Assembly (NCBI GenBank): GCA_963666535.1
Contig: OY762913.1
Coordinates: forward strand, 1,860,001-1,924,000
Direction of reading: 5' to 3'
Length of the DNA: 64,000 nt
Origin: G963666535 sp963666535
GTDB taxonomy: Bacteria; Bacillota; Clostridia; Oscillospirales; Oscillospiraceae
A model generated the notes under the pieces. It searched no databases and was not told where the DNA came from. It saw nothing but the letters and a program-made list of their open reading frames with translations. Positions within the stretch are counted from its first letter, which is position 1. Every line of letters starts with the position of its first letter. The position numbers and the translations under genes are program-made. Of this stretch, positions 49,102 through 57,185 are shown one piece after another.

Positions 49102-50312
49102 TATGGGCACTTCCTTTCTTCCACACGGCAGTGCAAACTGCCGTCCCGCAGACGCAGCTCGAATCGGTCGCCGGATTGTACTGCCGCCACGGTGGTCACC
49201 AAGCCACCATTCTCCGTCCGGGCAATGGCATATCCCCTGCCTAAGACCTTAAACGGACTCATCGCATCCAGCGAAGCGGCCAGACGGCCGTAACGCTCTC
49301 TCCCACGAGAAAGAGAGCTGTTTAGTCCCGCCGCCAGACGGCGGCTTTGATAATCCAAAAGAAGCCGCCGATCCTCCAGCTGGCTCAGCGGATTTTGTAA
49401 CACGCGACTGCCACGCATCCGTTCCAGCGCGGCGCGTGCTGCCCGCGCTTTATGCTCCAGCGCGGCGGTCATGCGCTGCCCTGTTTGGGCAAGCTGCGCG
49501 TAAAGATCGTTTTGATCCGGCACCGCAAGCTCTGCGGCGTTGGACGGCGTTGCCGCTCGAAGATCGGCCACAAAGTCGGCAATAGTAACGTCCGGTTCAT
49601 GTCCCACTGCGGAAATGACCGGGATGTGAGAGGCATAAATGGCCCGAGCCACGATCTCCTCGTTGAACGCCCACAGGTCCTCCATAGAACCGCCGCCGCG
49701 GCCCGTCAGAATCAGATCCGCCACCTTATATTGATTGGCATAGGCCAGCGCAGCCGCTATCTCCCCCGGGGCCTGCTCCCCCTGTACCCGAACAGGGAGG
49801 ATCACAACCTCCGCCAGTGGAAACCGGGCGTTCAGGATACGGAGCATATCCCGTACCGCCGCGCCGGCGGGTGAGGTGATCAGCGCAATTTTTTTGGGAT
49901 AACGGGGCAGTGGCTTTTTATGCGCTGGGTCAAATAATCCTTCTTCCAGCAGCCGAGCCTTCAGTTGTTCGAAGGCCACATGAAGGTCCCCCACACCATC
50001 CGGGGTGAGTTCGCCGCAGTAAAGCTGGTACTGTCCATCCCGTGGGAAAACCGTTATCCGCCCAAAGGCAATGACCTTCATGCCGTTTTCCGGGCGAAAG
50101 CGAAGGGTCGCGGCATCCCGTTTAAACATCACGCAGCGAATAGTGCCCTCGCTGTCCTTTAGGCTGAAATAGTGGTGTCCGGAGGGGTAGCACTTATAAT
50201 TGGATACCTCGCCCCGGATGAAGACGCCGGACAGCGACTGGCTTTCGTCCAACAGGTTTTTGATAAAGCGATTGATTTGGGAGACGCTGTAAATCGTCCG
50301 TTCATTCTTCAT
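49101..50312 (-). CDS. xseA: Exodeoxyribonuclease VII large subunit XseA
   Basis: Catalytic subunit for processive single-strand DNA degradation. In 403 residues: OB-fold N-terminus (VSQINRFIKNLL, VFIRGEVSNYKCYPSGHHYFSLKD), the catalytic core ALITSPAGAAVRDML, LTGRGGGSMEDLWAFNEE, and ISAVGHEPDVTIADFVADLRAATPSNAAE. The start is the ATG at 50312 with AAGGGGAG upstream; a ten-residue longer frame lacks a ribosome site. Confidence 0.97.
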   Translation of the reverse strand: MKNERTIYSVSQINRFIKNLLDESQSLSGVFIRGEVSNYKCYPSGHHYFSLKDSEGTIRCVMFKRDAATLRFRPENGMKVIAFGRITVFPRDGQYQLYCGELTPDGVGDLHVAFEQLKARLLEEGLFDPAHKKPLPRYPKKIALITSPAGAAVRDMLRILNARFPLAEVVILPVRVQGEQAPGEIAAALAYANQYKVADLILTGRGGGSMEDLWAFNEEIVARAIYASHIPVISAVGHEPDVTIADFVADLRAATPSNAAELAVPDQNDLYAQLAQTGQRMTAALEHKARAARAALERMRGSRVLQNPLSQLEDRRLLLDYQSRRLAAGLNSSLSRGRERYGRLAASLDAMSPFKVLGRGYAIARTENGGLVTTVAAVQSGDRFELRLRDGSLHCRVEERKCP

Positions 50313-50334
50313 TTCCGCGTCTCCCCTTTCCTTC

Positions 50335-51264
50335 TCATCCAAGGCAGCGATAGGTCAATACCGCAACGCCCATGGCGTTATCCGTAGAATACGCAGGCGG
50401 AGCAAACACCGCGCCGCAGGAATTTTCCATTACCTCACGCAGCAGCCGGTTAGACGCAACGCCGCCGGAGCAGAGCACGGGACACCCCGGGTACTGCCTG
50501 CGCGCATGTTCCGTCGCGGACACCACCGCCTCGGCCACAGATCGCAGAACATAATACGCCACATCTCCAGCCAGCATTCCCTGCTGCACCAGCGCGATTG
50601 CCTTATTCTCCATACCTGAAAGGGAAAATGACTTATCCTGCACCTTAACTGTAAAGTGTTTTTCCTGTTCAGCTTTTTTCGACAACTCGTCCAATCCCTT
50701 GCCTGCGGGGAAAGAAATTCCCAACAGCTTGCCGGTGCGGTCGATCAACTGACCCGCTGAAATATCGGTAGTCCCGCCAATACAGGTGGCTTTCACGTTT
50801 TTCCCGTCTGGTTCGACAAAAAGCAGCTCGGTGGTTCCGCCCGAAAGGTGCCATGCAAGGTGCCGGGTATCCAGCAGATCCATCCTGCCTGCCGACCACG
50901 CGGCGGCGGCAATGTGTCCCTGCTGGTGAGAACACGAAAAGAAGGGAACGCCAAGCACAGATGCCATTCCTTGTCCCTGTGATGCTCCCGCTAAGAAGCA
51001 TGGCATATAGGAACCTTCAATGGCCCTTGGCCTGGTGCTGGCGCCAACGGCCCCAATCCCCTGCAGCATGCCGCTCTCCTCCAGCTTTTTCATAAGCTCA
51101 GGAAGACGCTTTACATGGGCGAACAGCGCATCGCTCTGCCGCAGACCCAGCGCTCCCTCCGGCACGTCCAAAAGCCGTCCGGCATTGATCCCGTCATGCC
51201 CATCAAACAAAGCGGCCGACGTTGTGTAGTTGCTGGTATCCAGCCCCAAGGCCCGTCCACTCAT
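50335..51264 (-). CDS. M22/TsaD-like glycoprotease-fold protein
   Basis: A 309-residue ASKHA-fold protein resembling TsaD but shorter. TsaD-like features: GLDTSNYTTSAAL at the start, the metal-binding SHQQGH (His pair), WHLSGGTTELL, FPAGKGLDELS, CSGGVASN and the late aspartate in YSTDNAM. True TsaD makes t6A in tRNA; this shorter form in the nusB-xseA operon is likely a paralog, with the canonical tsaD elsewhere. Its biochemical role is unknown. It overlaps nusB by four bases (ATGA). Confidence 0.8.
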   Translation of the reverse strand: MSGRALGLDTSNYTTSAALFDGHDGINAGRLLDVPEGALGLRQSDALFAHVKRLPELMKKLEESGMLQGIGAVGASTRPRAIEGSYMPCFLAGASQGQGMASVLGVPFFSCSHQQGHIAAAAWSAGRMDLLDTRHLAWHLSGGTTELLFVEPDGKNVKATCIGGTTDISAGQLIDRTGKLLGISFPAGKGLDELSKKAEQEKHFTVKVQDKSFSLSGMENKAIALVQQGMLAGDVAYYVLRSVAEAVVSATEHARRQYPGCPVLCSGGVASNRLLREVMENSCGAVFAPPAYSTDNAMGVAVLTYRCLG

Positions 51265-51746
51265 AACTCTGGCTCGTCCATGACCGGAGCCGCAGGGGTA
51301 TCCGGAAATTCAGTTCTAACAAAAGTACCGAGAATACCATTGACAAAGGAGACAACCTCTTTTTCCTCGTAGTTCTTCACAATCTCCACAGCAGAATTGA
51401 TGGCTGCCGCATTCGGAATGTCCGGCATATAGAGCACCTCGTACATCGCCACACGCATGATGGCCGCCGCCACGCGGGGAATACGGGAAAAATTCCACCC
51501 GATCGCATATCGAGCAATATAATCGTCCAGCTCCGGGCTGTGCAGGAAAGTCCCCGTCACCAACACGCGGATATACTCCAGTTGCTTTTCGTTGGGGAAT
51601 TCAGCATAAAGCGGCTCCTCGGTCCCCAGGCGCTCAAAGTTCTCTTTTGAAAGGGCTTCGCTCAGCAATTCTTCCACGCGCTGTGTACCAAATCCCAATT
51701 CATACACAAGATGGACGGCAATCTCTCTGGCTGTGATTCTTGTCAT
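51261..51746 (-). CDS. nusB: Transcription antitermination factor NusB
   Basis: A 161-residue all-helical protein that binds boxA RNA with NusE in rRNA antitermination. Family features: TAREIAVHLVYELGF at the start, YIARYAIGWNFSRIPRVAAAIMRVAMYEVLYMPDIPNAAAINSAVEIVKNY in pieces, and FVNGILGT. RBS GGAGGAAAAGG. First gene of the nusB-to-recN string; an AT-rich region with TATAAT upstream may be its promoter but no good -35 box was found. Confidence 0.95.
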   Translation of the reverse strand: MTRITAREIAVHLVYELGFGTQRVEELLSEALSKENFERLGTEEPLYAEFPNEKQLEYIRVLVTGTFLHSPELDDYIARYAIGWNFSRIPRVAAAIMRVAMYEVLYMPDIPNAAAINSAVEIVKNYEEKEVVSFVNGILGTFVRTEFPDTPAAPVMDEPEL

Positions 51747-51837
51747 TCCTTTTCCTCCAGCAAAACGGTTCTTTATTCATAAATATACGCATACATTATA
51801 TACATTTTCACAACAAAATGAAACCCCTATTTTTTCG

Positions 51838-51880
51838 AAAAAAAGAGTTGAACGAACCGGACGTCCGTTCAACTCATTTT
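51838..51880 (-). terminator. Terminator of the Asp23 gene
   Basis: Stem GAGTTGAACG/CGTTCAACTC (51845-51854 with 51866-51875) followed on the minus strand by TTTTTTTC. An inner CGGACGTCCG palindrome allows alternative pairing. Confidence 0.85.
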
Positions 51881-51898
51881 TATAGGATTAAGCGCTTT

Positions 51899-52282
51899 TT
51901 AGGGGGTTTTGTGCACCTTTTCAAACGTAATGCCGCCAATGTTGATGTTTACGCTTTCCACGGCGAGACTGCTCATGGATTCCACGCTGCCGTACACAGC
52001 TTCCTGCACTGCTTTGGCCACAGTCTGAATGGTTGCACCATATTTAACCATAATAGAAATGTTGATGATGACGCTGTCTTGGCCAATTTGGACATCTACG
52101 CCGCGGGCGAGATTTTTCTTGCCCAGCAGCTCTGCGATATCGCTGCCAAGATTGGCGGCCAGACTGCTTACGCCCTCTACCTCCAGCGCGGCGGCGGCGG
52201 CTATGACAGCCACGACGTCCTCGGATATATTAATACTACCCAGTTCGTCAGAGCGGGAAACATATCCTTTTACTTCGCTCAT
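51899..52282 (-). CDS. Asp23/Gls24 family protein
   Basis: A 127-residue DUF322 protein: GSINISEDVVAVIAAAAALEVEGVSSLA, LGKKNLARGVDVQIG, VIINISIMVKYGATI and VQEAVYGSVESM. Family members sit near the membrane and relate to envelope stress or cell-wall homeostasis; the copy between spoIIIAH and nusB (YqhY in Bacillus) is linked to regulation of fatty-acid synthesis. That link is known for Bacillus and only inferred here from matching position. The start is the ATG at 52282 with AAGGAG ten bases upstream. Confidence 0.92.
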   Translation of the reverse strand: MSEVKGYVSRSDELGSINISEDVVAVIAAAAALEVEGVSSLAANLGSDIAELLGKKNLARGVDVQIGQDSVIINISIMVKYGATIQTVAKAVQEAVYGSVESMSSLAVESVNINIGGITFEKVHKTP

Positions 52283-52359
52283 GGGAAACACGCTCCTTTT
52301 CGCAGTACGATCTAAAAGCATTGTACCACAAAAATGAGAAATTACAACCAAATTTTTGC

Positions 52360-52911
52360 CTATTCAGCTTCTATGATCTTGATTTGCTCTGCTGCGAAGC
52401 TGGTCTCATCCATCACGATGTCTGTGATACGCGCTGTGGCGGTGCTGTCCAGTCCGCCTTCCAGGGCGGAGACCACAATACTGATGCTCTCATCGCCGAT
52501 GAAGGCCACGCAGTCCTCATATCCCTTGGCCATAATCAGGTTTTCAATTTGCGCCTCGGTCACCGTCCACGCAGCCATGGTCTGGATGGACGCGTTGGCC
52601 TCGTCAATCACAGTCTGCTCAACGCCTTCGCTTAAGGCGGCTTCTTCCAGAAGCGCCAGCGCGCTGTCCCGCGCCTTTTGGCGGTTGAGTCGCGCGGAGG
52701 AAAAGTAATCACTGCCGGACGAATTTTCTGTTGTTCCAGAACTTTCCATTAATGGATCATTCACCTCAGATGTCACCTGTGCGGCTTCACCAAGGGTTTT
52801 GCCTACTTCCGCATCGCTGCCCTCCTGCTGATAGCTCCAATTCAAATAGACCGCCACACACACAAACAGTAGGATCGCCGCCACAACCGCATTCCGCTTC
52901 CATAGTTTCAT
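52360..52911 (-). CDS. spoIIIAH: Stage III sporulation protein AH
   Basis: A 183-residue mother-cell membrane protein: one helix at about 9-26, a low-complexity linker (45-75), and a C-terminal YscJ/FliF-like ring-forming domain with KARDSALALLEEAA, YEDCVAFIGDESISIVV. It pairs with SpoIIQ across the intermembrane space to form the feeding channel. The ATG at 52911 with GAGG nine bases upstream is preferred over the GTG at 52926 overlapping spoIIIAG. Confidence 0.92.
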   Translation of the reverse strand: MKLWKRNAVVAAILLFVCVAVYLNWSYQQEGSDAEVGKTLGEAAQVTSEVNDPLMESSGTTENSSGSDYFSSARLNRQKARDSALALLEEAALSEGVEQTVIDEANASIQTMAAWTVTEAQIENLIMAKGYEDCVAFIGDESISIVVSALEGGLDSTATARITDIVMDETSFAAEQIKIIEAE

Positions 52912-52922
52912 TTTGAAACGCC

Positions 52923-53456
52923 TCACTTTCCTTCACAAATTGCAATTTTATCGGAACTCAACCCCGTAAGGGCTGAGACTGCCTCCAGCAGCTTGAGCTT
53001 CGTGGTGGCGTCTCCGCCCCCCGTGTAAACTACCAGCGCGCCTTGAAACGAGGGGTAGATTTCCTGCAACAGAACCGTTCCTTCTGTGCTTGAGCCCAGC
53101 GATAACACTACCGTACTCTTTTTCGTTTCGGAGCTGCTTCCGTCCTCCGCCTCCTCCACGTCCTGCGCCAGCACCTGCCGCGTACCGCTTTTGGCGGTGA
53201 GAACCACTTTTACGGTACCTGCTCCCTTAACCCTTGACAAAGTATCTTCCATTTTCCGCTCTATCTCATCCAGGTCAAACCCGGAGGAAACCGAAGAGGA
53301 AACAGCCTTTTCCGTATCCGCTGTACCCTGGGAAGGCCACAGCAGCAGGATCAGTCCCACAACCACCACAAGAAGAACATAGCGGTACTTCGATGCCAGG
53401 CTCAAAAGCCGTTTTACCTGCACTACATTCGCAGTGGTTTTCGGCCGGTCTTCCAT
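52923..53456 (-). CDS. spoIIIAG: Stage III sporulation protein AG
   Basis: A 177-residue protein with one membrane helix at about 23-42 and a ring-building domain (LDEIERKMEDTLSRVKGAGTVKVVLTA, then YPSFQGALVVYTGGGDATTKLKLLEAVSALTGL in parts). In Bacillus it forms a large ring in the mother-cell membrane. Seven bases after spoIIIAF. Confidence 0.93.
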   Translation of the reverse strand: MEDRPKTTANVVQVKRLLSLASKYRYVLLVVVVGLILLLWPSQGTADTEKAVSSSVSSGFDLDEIERKMEDTLSRVKGAGTVKVVLTAKSGTRQVLAQDVEEAEDGSSSETKKSTVVLSLGSSTEGTVLLQEIYPSFQGALVVYTGGGDATTKLKLLEAVSALTGLSSDKIAICEGK

Positions 53457-53462
53457 GAAGCT

Positions 53463-53948
53463 CTACCTCCCTTCCTCAAAGCTTTGCTTCTCCTGCGTAA
53501 TCCCCAGATCTTCGGTCATGATTGCACTGAGCGCAGCCTGCTGATCTCCTGTCAGCTCGCCCGTCACAGTCACGGCATCCGGAACCGCGGTATCTGACTC
53601 CCAGCGGCAAGTAACGGCCGCCTGACAGCCCGCGCCCAATGCCTGTGCTTTGTCCACAATATATGCAGCACACTTCTCCTCTATGATTCCTTTCGTCAAG
53701 ACATCGTTCTCAGCAGAGAATTCCTCAATCGCAGCGTTCGCATCCGTCTGATAGGCCGCAAGATCGAGGGAAAAAAACGGGATCTCACCTGTTGCAAACG
53801 GCTGCAGAACTGCAAACAGCAGAACAATCCCCCCCACCAGGGACGCCGCGCGCTTCACCGGTCCATCCGGACACATGCTTTCTGCCAGCGCCACCAGCAT
53901 GGCGGCGGCGGTCACTGCCAGAAGCCATTGACGTACCATCTCCGTCAT
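53463..53948 (-). CDS. spoIIIAF: Stage III sporulation protein AF
   Basis: A 161-residue protein with two N-terminal membrane helices (about 7-22 and 33-50) and a soluble domain resembling ring-building motifs (VDKAQALGAGCQAAVTC, VTVTGELTGDQQ). Its four-base overlap with spoIIIAE and place in the operon confirm identity. Confidence 0.92.
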   Translation of the reverse strand: MTEMVRQWLLAVTAAAMLVALAESMCPDGPVKRAASLVGGIVLLFAVLQPFATGEIPFFSLDLAAYQTDANAAIEEFSAENDVLTKGIIEEKCAAYIVDKAQALGAGCQAAVTCRWESDTAVPDAVTVTGELTGDQQAALSAIMTEDLGITQEKQSFEEGR

Positions 53949-55042
53949 ACTGTCACCACCGAAACCGCAGAGATAATGGAAATAAGCAGCAGCAGCGCGC
54001 AGGCACCGGTCATGCCCAGCACAAGGCCGAACACGCCTCCGATTGCATCGATCAGTCCTGTCACCCGGCCGTTATCCACAGTAGCAGCCAGCGCTGCGAT
54101 CAGCTTATAGGCCAAATAGTGCATCCCGATCTGCAAAAAAGGAACCAGACACATCCCGAGCACCACCAGCATCCCAAAAACCCCAAGCGTACCCTTCAAA
54201 ATCCCCGCCCCGGCCAGCATGGTTTCCGCCGCGTCCGATAAAATGCCGCCTACCACCGGAATCGCCCCGGACACCGCAAATTTGGCGGCCTTGACTGTGG
54301 CGGCATCCGCTGTACCGGCAATCGCACCGGTGGCGGTCAGGTAGCCGACAAACAGCAGAAGAATGGCAGTCAGAAACGTGGTACAAGCCCATTTGATCAG
54401 CTCTGCCAACCGTTTAAGCCCACTGTTCCCCAGTGCGGCATAGGCAGCGCTGGCTGCAATACAAGCATAAGCCATAGGCAGAAGAATCCCTCGGATGGTG
54501 GTCAGTAAAATATCAGAAAAAAGCATGGTCGCGACTTGTCTTGCCGCCGCCGAGGTAACCGCTCCGGACGCCGCGGTCAGCGCCGTCATGGTGGGCAAAA
54601 TCGCTTTTGAAAAGGCTTCCATTTCGTTGATTGCCGTTCCGCCAAGTCCAATGAGAGAGCTTGCGTCCCCTACCGCTACCACCGTTACCGCCAGCGTTCC
54701 CGCGATATTGACTGCGGAAAGCCCCTGAATGTTCGCTCCCCCAAAAGCCCCTTCTGCCAATCCGCACAACAGTACCACCGTCAGCAGCACCACTCCGCTG
54801 CGGATTGCGCTGCGCGCCACCTGTTTCACCTGCTCTTCCGCTTTGTCAACAAGCGATCGCAGTCCATCCTCCAGCGAAAGATTGCCTGCTGCATCCAGAC
54901 CCTGTCCATATTCTCCCGCCGCTTCTTCGATGCCGGTCATATCCAGCGCGTCAGCCTGTCCTTCCAGTGCGCCCACCTCTGCCGCACGGCAGACGCCGGT
55001 CAGCAAAAACAGGCATGCGAGCAACATAAACAGCTTTTTCAT
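53945..55042 (-). CDS. spoIIIAE: Stage III sporulation protein AE
   Basis: A 365-residue polytopic protein with an N-terminal signal peptide (MKKLFMLLACLFLLTGVCRA) and about seven helices between residues 75 and 365. It is the central membrane component of the SpoIIIA channel. Conserved parts: SGAVTSAAARQVATMLFSDIL, RLAELIKWACTTFLTA, GAIPVVGGILSDAAET. Overlaps spoIIIAD and spoIIIAF by four bases each. Confidence 0.95.
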   Translation of the reverse strand: MKKLFMLLACLFLLTGVCRAAEVGALEGQADALDMTGIEEAAGEYGQGLDAAGNLSLEDGLRSLVDKAEEQVKQVARSAIRSGVVLLTVVLLCGLAEGAFGGANIQGLSAVNIAGTLAVTVVAVGDASSLIGLGGTAINEMEAFSKAILPTMTALTAASGAVTSAAARQVATMLFSDILLTTIRGILLPMAYACIAASAAYAALGNSGLKRLAELIKWACTTFLTAILLLFVGYLTATGAIAGTADAATVKAAKFAVSGAIPVVGGILSDAAETMLAGAGILKGTLGVFGMLVVLGMCLVPFLQIGMHYLAYKLIAALAATVDNGRVTGLIDAIGGVFGLVLGMTGACALLLLISIISAVSVVTV

Positions 55043-55437
55043 TCCAGCAACCCCGCCATCATTTCCAGTACCAGCTCCAGCAGCGGAAGCAGCACTAAAA
55101 GCACCATAGCAGTCCCGGCAACTTCGGTAAACGCGGCAAGTCCGCCTTCCCCGGCGTCACGGCACACCGCCGCTGCAAGCCGCGTGATAATGGCGATCGC
55201 CACCGTTTTTACAACGGCGGACACCACCTCATCCGACAGTCCGGCCCGTTCCGCCAGCGTATCCGCCAGCTCCTTCACACTCCACACGGCATCCGCTGCA
55301 AACAGCAAAATTAACACGCCTGCCGTCAGCGTCAAAACCAGCGCAATCTCGGGTACGCTCTTTTTGGTCAGAGTAATGCACAGCGTCGCGATCACTGCCA
55401 CCGCCGCTATTCTCAGAATGTCTTCCATGGCGCTCAC
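55039..55437 (-). CDS. spoIIIAD: Stage III sporulation protein AD
   Basis: A 132-residue membrane protein with four hydrophobic segments: IAAVAVIATLCITLTKK, IALVLTLTAGVLILLFA, VVKTVAIAIITRLAA and AGTAMVLLVLLPLLELVL. CRDAGEGGLAAFTEVAG is the conserved family segment. Four-base overlaps on both sides. Confidence 0.93.
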   Translation of the reverse strand: MSAMEDILRIAAVAVIATLCITLTKKSVPEIALVLTLTAGVLILLFAADAVWSVKELADTLAERAGLSDEVVSAVVKTVAIAIITRLAAAVCRDAGEGGLAAFTEVAGTAMVLLVLLPLLELVLEMMAGLLE

Positions 55438-55628
55438 AGTCCGAACAGCGTTTTTACCAAGTCAAAAAGCGCGCTGATTTCCCGCACCACCATCATCAGC
55501 ACCACCACAAGCCCAGCCAGCGTTGTCATCATCGCCTGCTCGTCCCGGCCTGAACGGATGAGAACCTGATTCAGTACCGAAACTAAAATCCCAATCGCCG
55601 CAATTCTAAAGATCAGATCAACGTCCAT
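55434..55628 (-). CDS. spoIIIAC: Stage III sporulation protein AC
   Basis: A 64-residue protein with two membrane helices: LIFRIAAIGILVSVLNQVL and MMTTLAGLVVVLMMVV, joined by the conserved IRSGRDEQA loop. The ATG at 55628 has GGAGG nine bases upstream; the TTG two codons earlier is too close to that site. Confidence 0.94.
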   Translation of the reverse strand: MDVDLIFRIAAIGILVSVLNQVLIRSGRDEQAMMTTLAGLVVVLMMVVREISALFDLVKTLFGL

Positions 55629-55645
55629 TGTCAATATCCTCCGTA

Positions 55646-56158
55646 TCAGAGTAATAGTATGGCGATGAACGCACCGCCGGTTACACCCATCACGCGGTAA
55701 ACGCGGCCCATCTTGTCCCGCTTTTCCTCCGCCTGACTCAAAAATTGGGACAGTCTATCTCGCGTTGCAGCGACAGCTTCCCGCTGACTTTCGGCGTCAT
55801 AGCGGCCGAGGATGTTGCCTAGCTCACCAACGGTTTCGCGCTCCTCATCCTCCAGCGGCAGATCATCCGCTTCCAGCGCAAGCCGCCACAGATCGCCTAG
55901 GCTCCGCTCGCCCAAATTGTCCATTCCCCGCCAACAGCTGACAAACAATCTGCTGATCGGGCCTTTGGTACGCTCTCCAAGTTGCTCCAATAGTTCCGGC
56001 ATGGGTGTGGCACGGAAGGTCAACTCCCGTTCCAAAATCATAAGCGCTGCCATCATCTCCCGCAGTACGCGCACGTGGAGCGTTAGCTGCTCCGCCGCCC
56101 GCATCCCAACACTGGCCGCACCGAACACCAGCAGGATGGCTCCCGCTATTTGCAGCAT
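55646..56158 (-). CDS. spoIIIAB: Stage III sporulation protein AB
   Basis: A 170-residue protein with a hydrophobic helix at each end (about 1-18 and 152-169) and helical middle (LREMMAALMILERELTFRATPMPELLEQLGE). The fold resembles type II secretion GspF-like proteins. Overlaps spoIIIAA by 13 bases. Confidence 0.93.
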   Translation of the reverse strand: MLQIAGAILLVFGAASVGMRAAEQLTLHVRVLREMMAALMILERELTFRATPMPELLEQLGERTKGPISRLFVSCWRGMDNLGERSLGDLWRLALEADDLPLEDEERETVGELGNILGRYDAESQREAVAATRDRLSQFLSQAEEKRDKMGRVYRVMGVTGGAFIAILLL

Positions 56159-57078
56159 GAAAGTTCCTCCCGCCGCAGGACTCGATAATGGCGTATACCG
56201 CTGTCCCGTTCAATGAAAATGAAGCAGCGGAAAATGTCCTGCTCCATCAGTCCACGGTAGAGCGGCCTTGTAAACAGGTCGGTCTCCCCGGCGCCATGGG
56301 CCGTGGCCAGTACCACGGTGCCGCAGCCCGCAGCCTGTCCCATTGCCGCCACATCTGCCGGCGCCGTAATTTCGTCAGCCGCCAGCACTTGGGGATTCAT
56401 CCCACGAAGCAGCATCATCAGCCCCTCCGCCTTCGGACAGCCGTCCATCACATCGGTCTGTCCGCCAATCTTCATCTGTGGCACGCCTTGGTACAAAGCG
56501 GCAAGCTCACCACGCTCGTCAGCTACCCCCACACGTAGCGCGGGGATGCCATCCCCATCAGAAATGCAGCGGATTAAATCCCGCAGCAGTGTGGTCTTTC
56601 CGCTGCCCGGCGGTGCTAGGATCAGCGTGTTCTGTAATGGATATTCACTTGTCATCTCTCTCAGTATCGTATCTGCCGCACCAGGAACCTCCCGCGCCAC
56701 GCGAATGGCCACCGAGGATATTTGCCGCAGATTGAAAACCTCCCCATTTTGCATGACCGCCGTACCGCACAAGCCAATGCGATGTCCGCCACGCACCGTA
56801 AGAAACCCATTTTTCACCTTGTCCAGCACTGTGTGGGCAGAAGCCTGGCTGGCAATTTCCAACACTTGGCGCAAATCATTTTCCTCCACCGGCGGCGCGC
56901 TGGGCACCAGTTCTTCCCGCGCATCCACCGTTACCGTGGTCGGCCTTCCCAGCCGCAGACGGATTTCCTCTGCCTTTTCCCTTGTCTCCGGGGGCAAGGC
57001 AAGCACCGTATGTCTCAACCTCCACGGCAGCACTTCTGCCGCCTGATCAAACCGCTGCACCCAATCTTTCGTGTCCAT
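56146..57078 (-). CDS. spoIIIAA: Stage III sporulation protein AA, ATPase
   Basis: A 310-residue secretion-type ATPase thought to energise the SpoIIIA channel. Walker A LAPPGSGKTTLLRDLIR near residue 170, VADERGELAA, Walker B region NPQVLAADEI, and ATAHGAGETDL. The ATG at 57078 has GGAGG eight bases upstream and is preferred over an ATG five codons earlier. It is the first gene of the complete eight-gene spoIIIA operon. Confidence 0.95.
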   Translation of the reverse strand: MDTKDWVQRFDQAAEVLPWRLRHTVLALPPETREKAEEIRLRLGRPTTVTVDAREELVPSAPPVEENDLRQVLEIASQASAHTVLDKVKNGFLTVRGGHRIGLCGTAVMQNGEVFNLRQISSVAIRVAREVPGAADTILREMTSEYPLQNTLILAPPGSGKTTLLRDLIRCISDGDGIPALRVGVADERGELAALYQGVPQMKIGGQTDVMDGCPKAEGLMMLLRGMNPQVLAADEITAPADVAAMGQAAGCGTVVLATAHGAGETDLFTRPLYRGLMEQDIFRCFIFIERDSGIRHYRVLRREELSCCK

Positions 57079-57100
57079 ACCCTTCGCCTCCATCTGAGGA

Positions 57101-57129
57101 ATACTATGAACGGTTGTCCCCCTTTATGC
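57101..57129 (-). promoter_or_regulatory. Candidate SigE promoter of the spoIIIA operon
   Basis: On the minus strand GCATAAA (57123-57129) and CATAGTAT (57101-57108) are separated by 14 bases. This resembles mother-cell SigE promoters, whose -10 consensus is CATACA-T. The known SigE control of spoIIIA in Bacillus supports it, but the match is imperfect. Confidence 0.45.
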
Positions 57130-57131
57130 AC

Positions 57132-57176
57132 AAAAGAGGACGGCGCGTTTCACTTGGAAACGCGCCGCCCTCTTTT
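57132..57176 (-). terminator. Terminator of the M16-lgt-folD operon
   Basis: A stem of about 20 bp with one mismatch (57132-57151 with 57157-57176), T-runs on both strands. It separates folD from the spoIIIA promoter. Confidence 0.9.
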
Positions 57177-57185
57177 TCACTTGCA

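Noticed and set aside
56303..57046. A 247-codon plus-strand frame opposite spoIIIAA.
   Set aside because: Serine/alanine-rich antisense shadow with no domain; the minus-strand ATPase motifs are intact.
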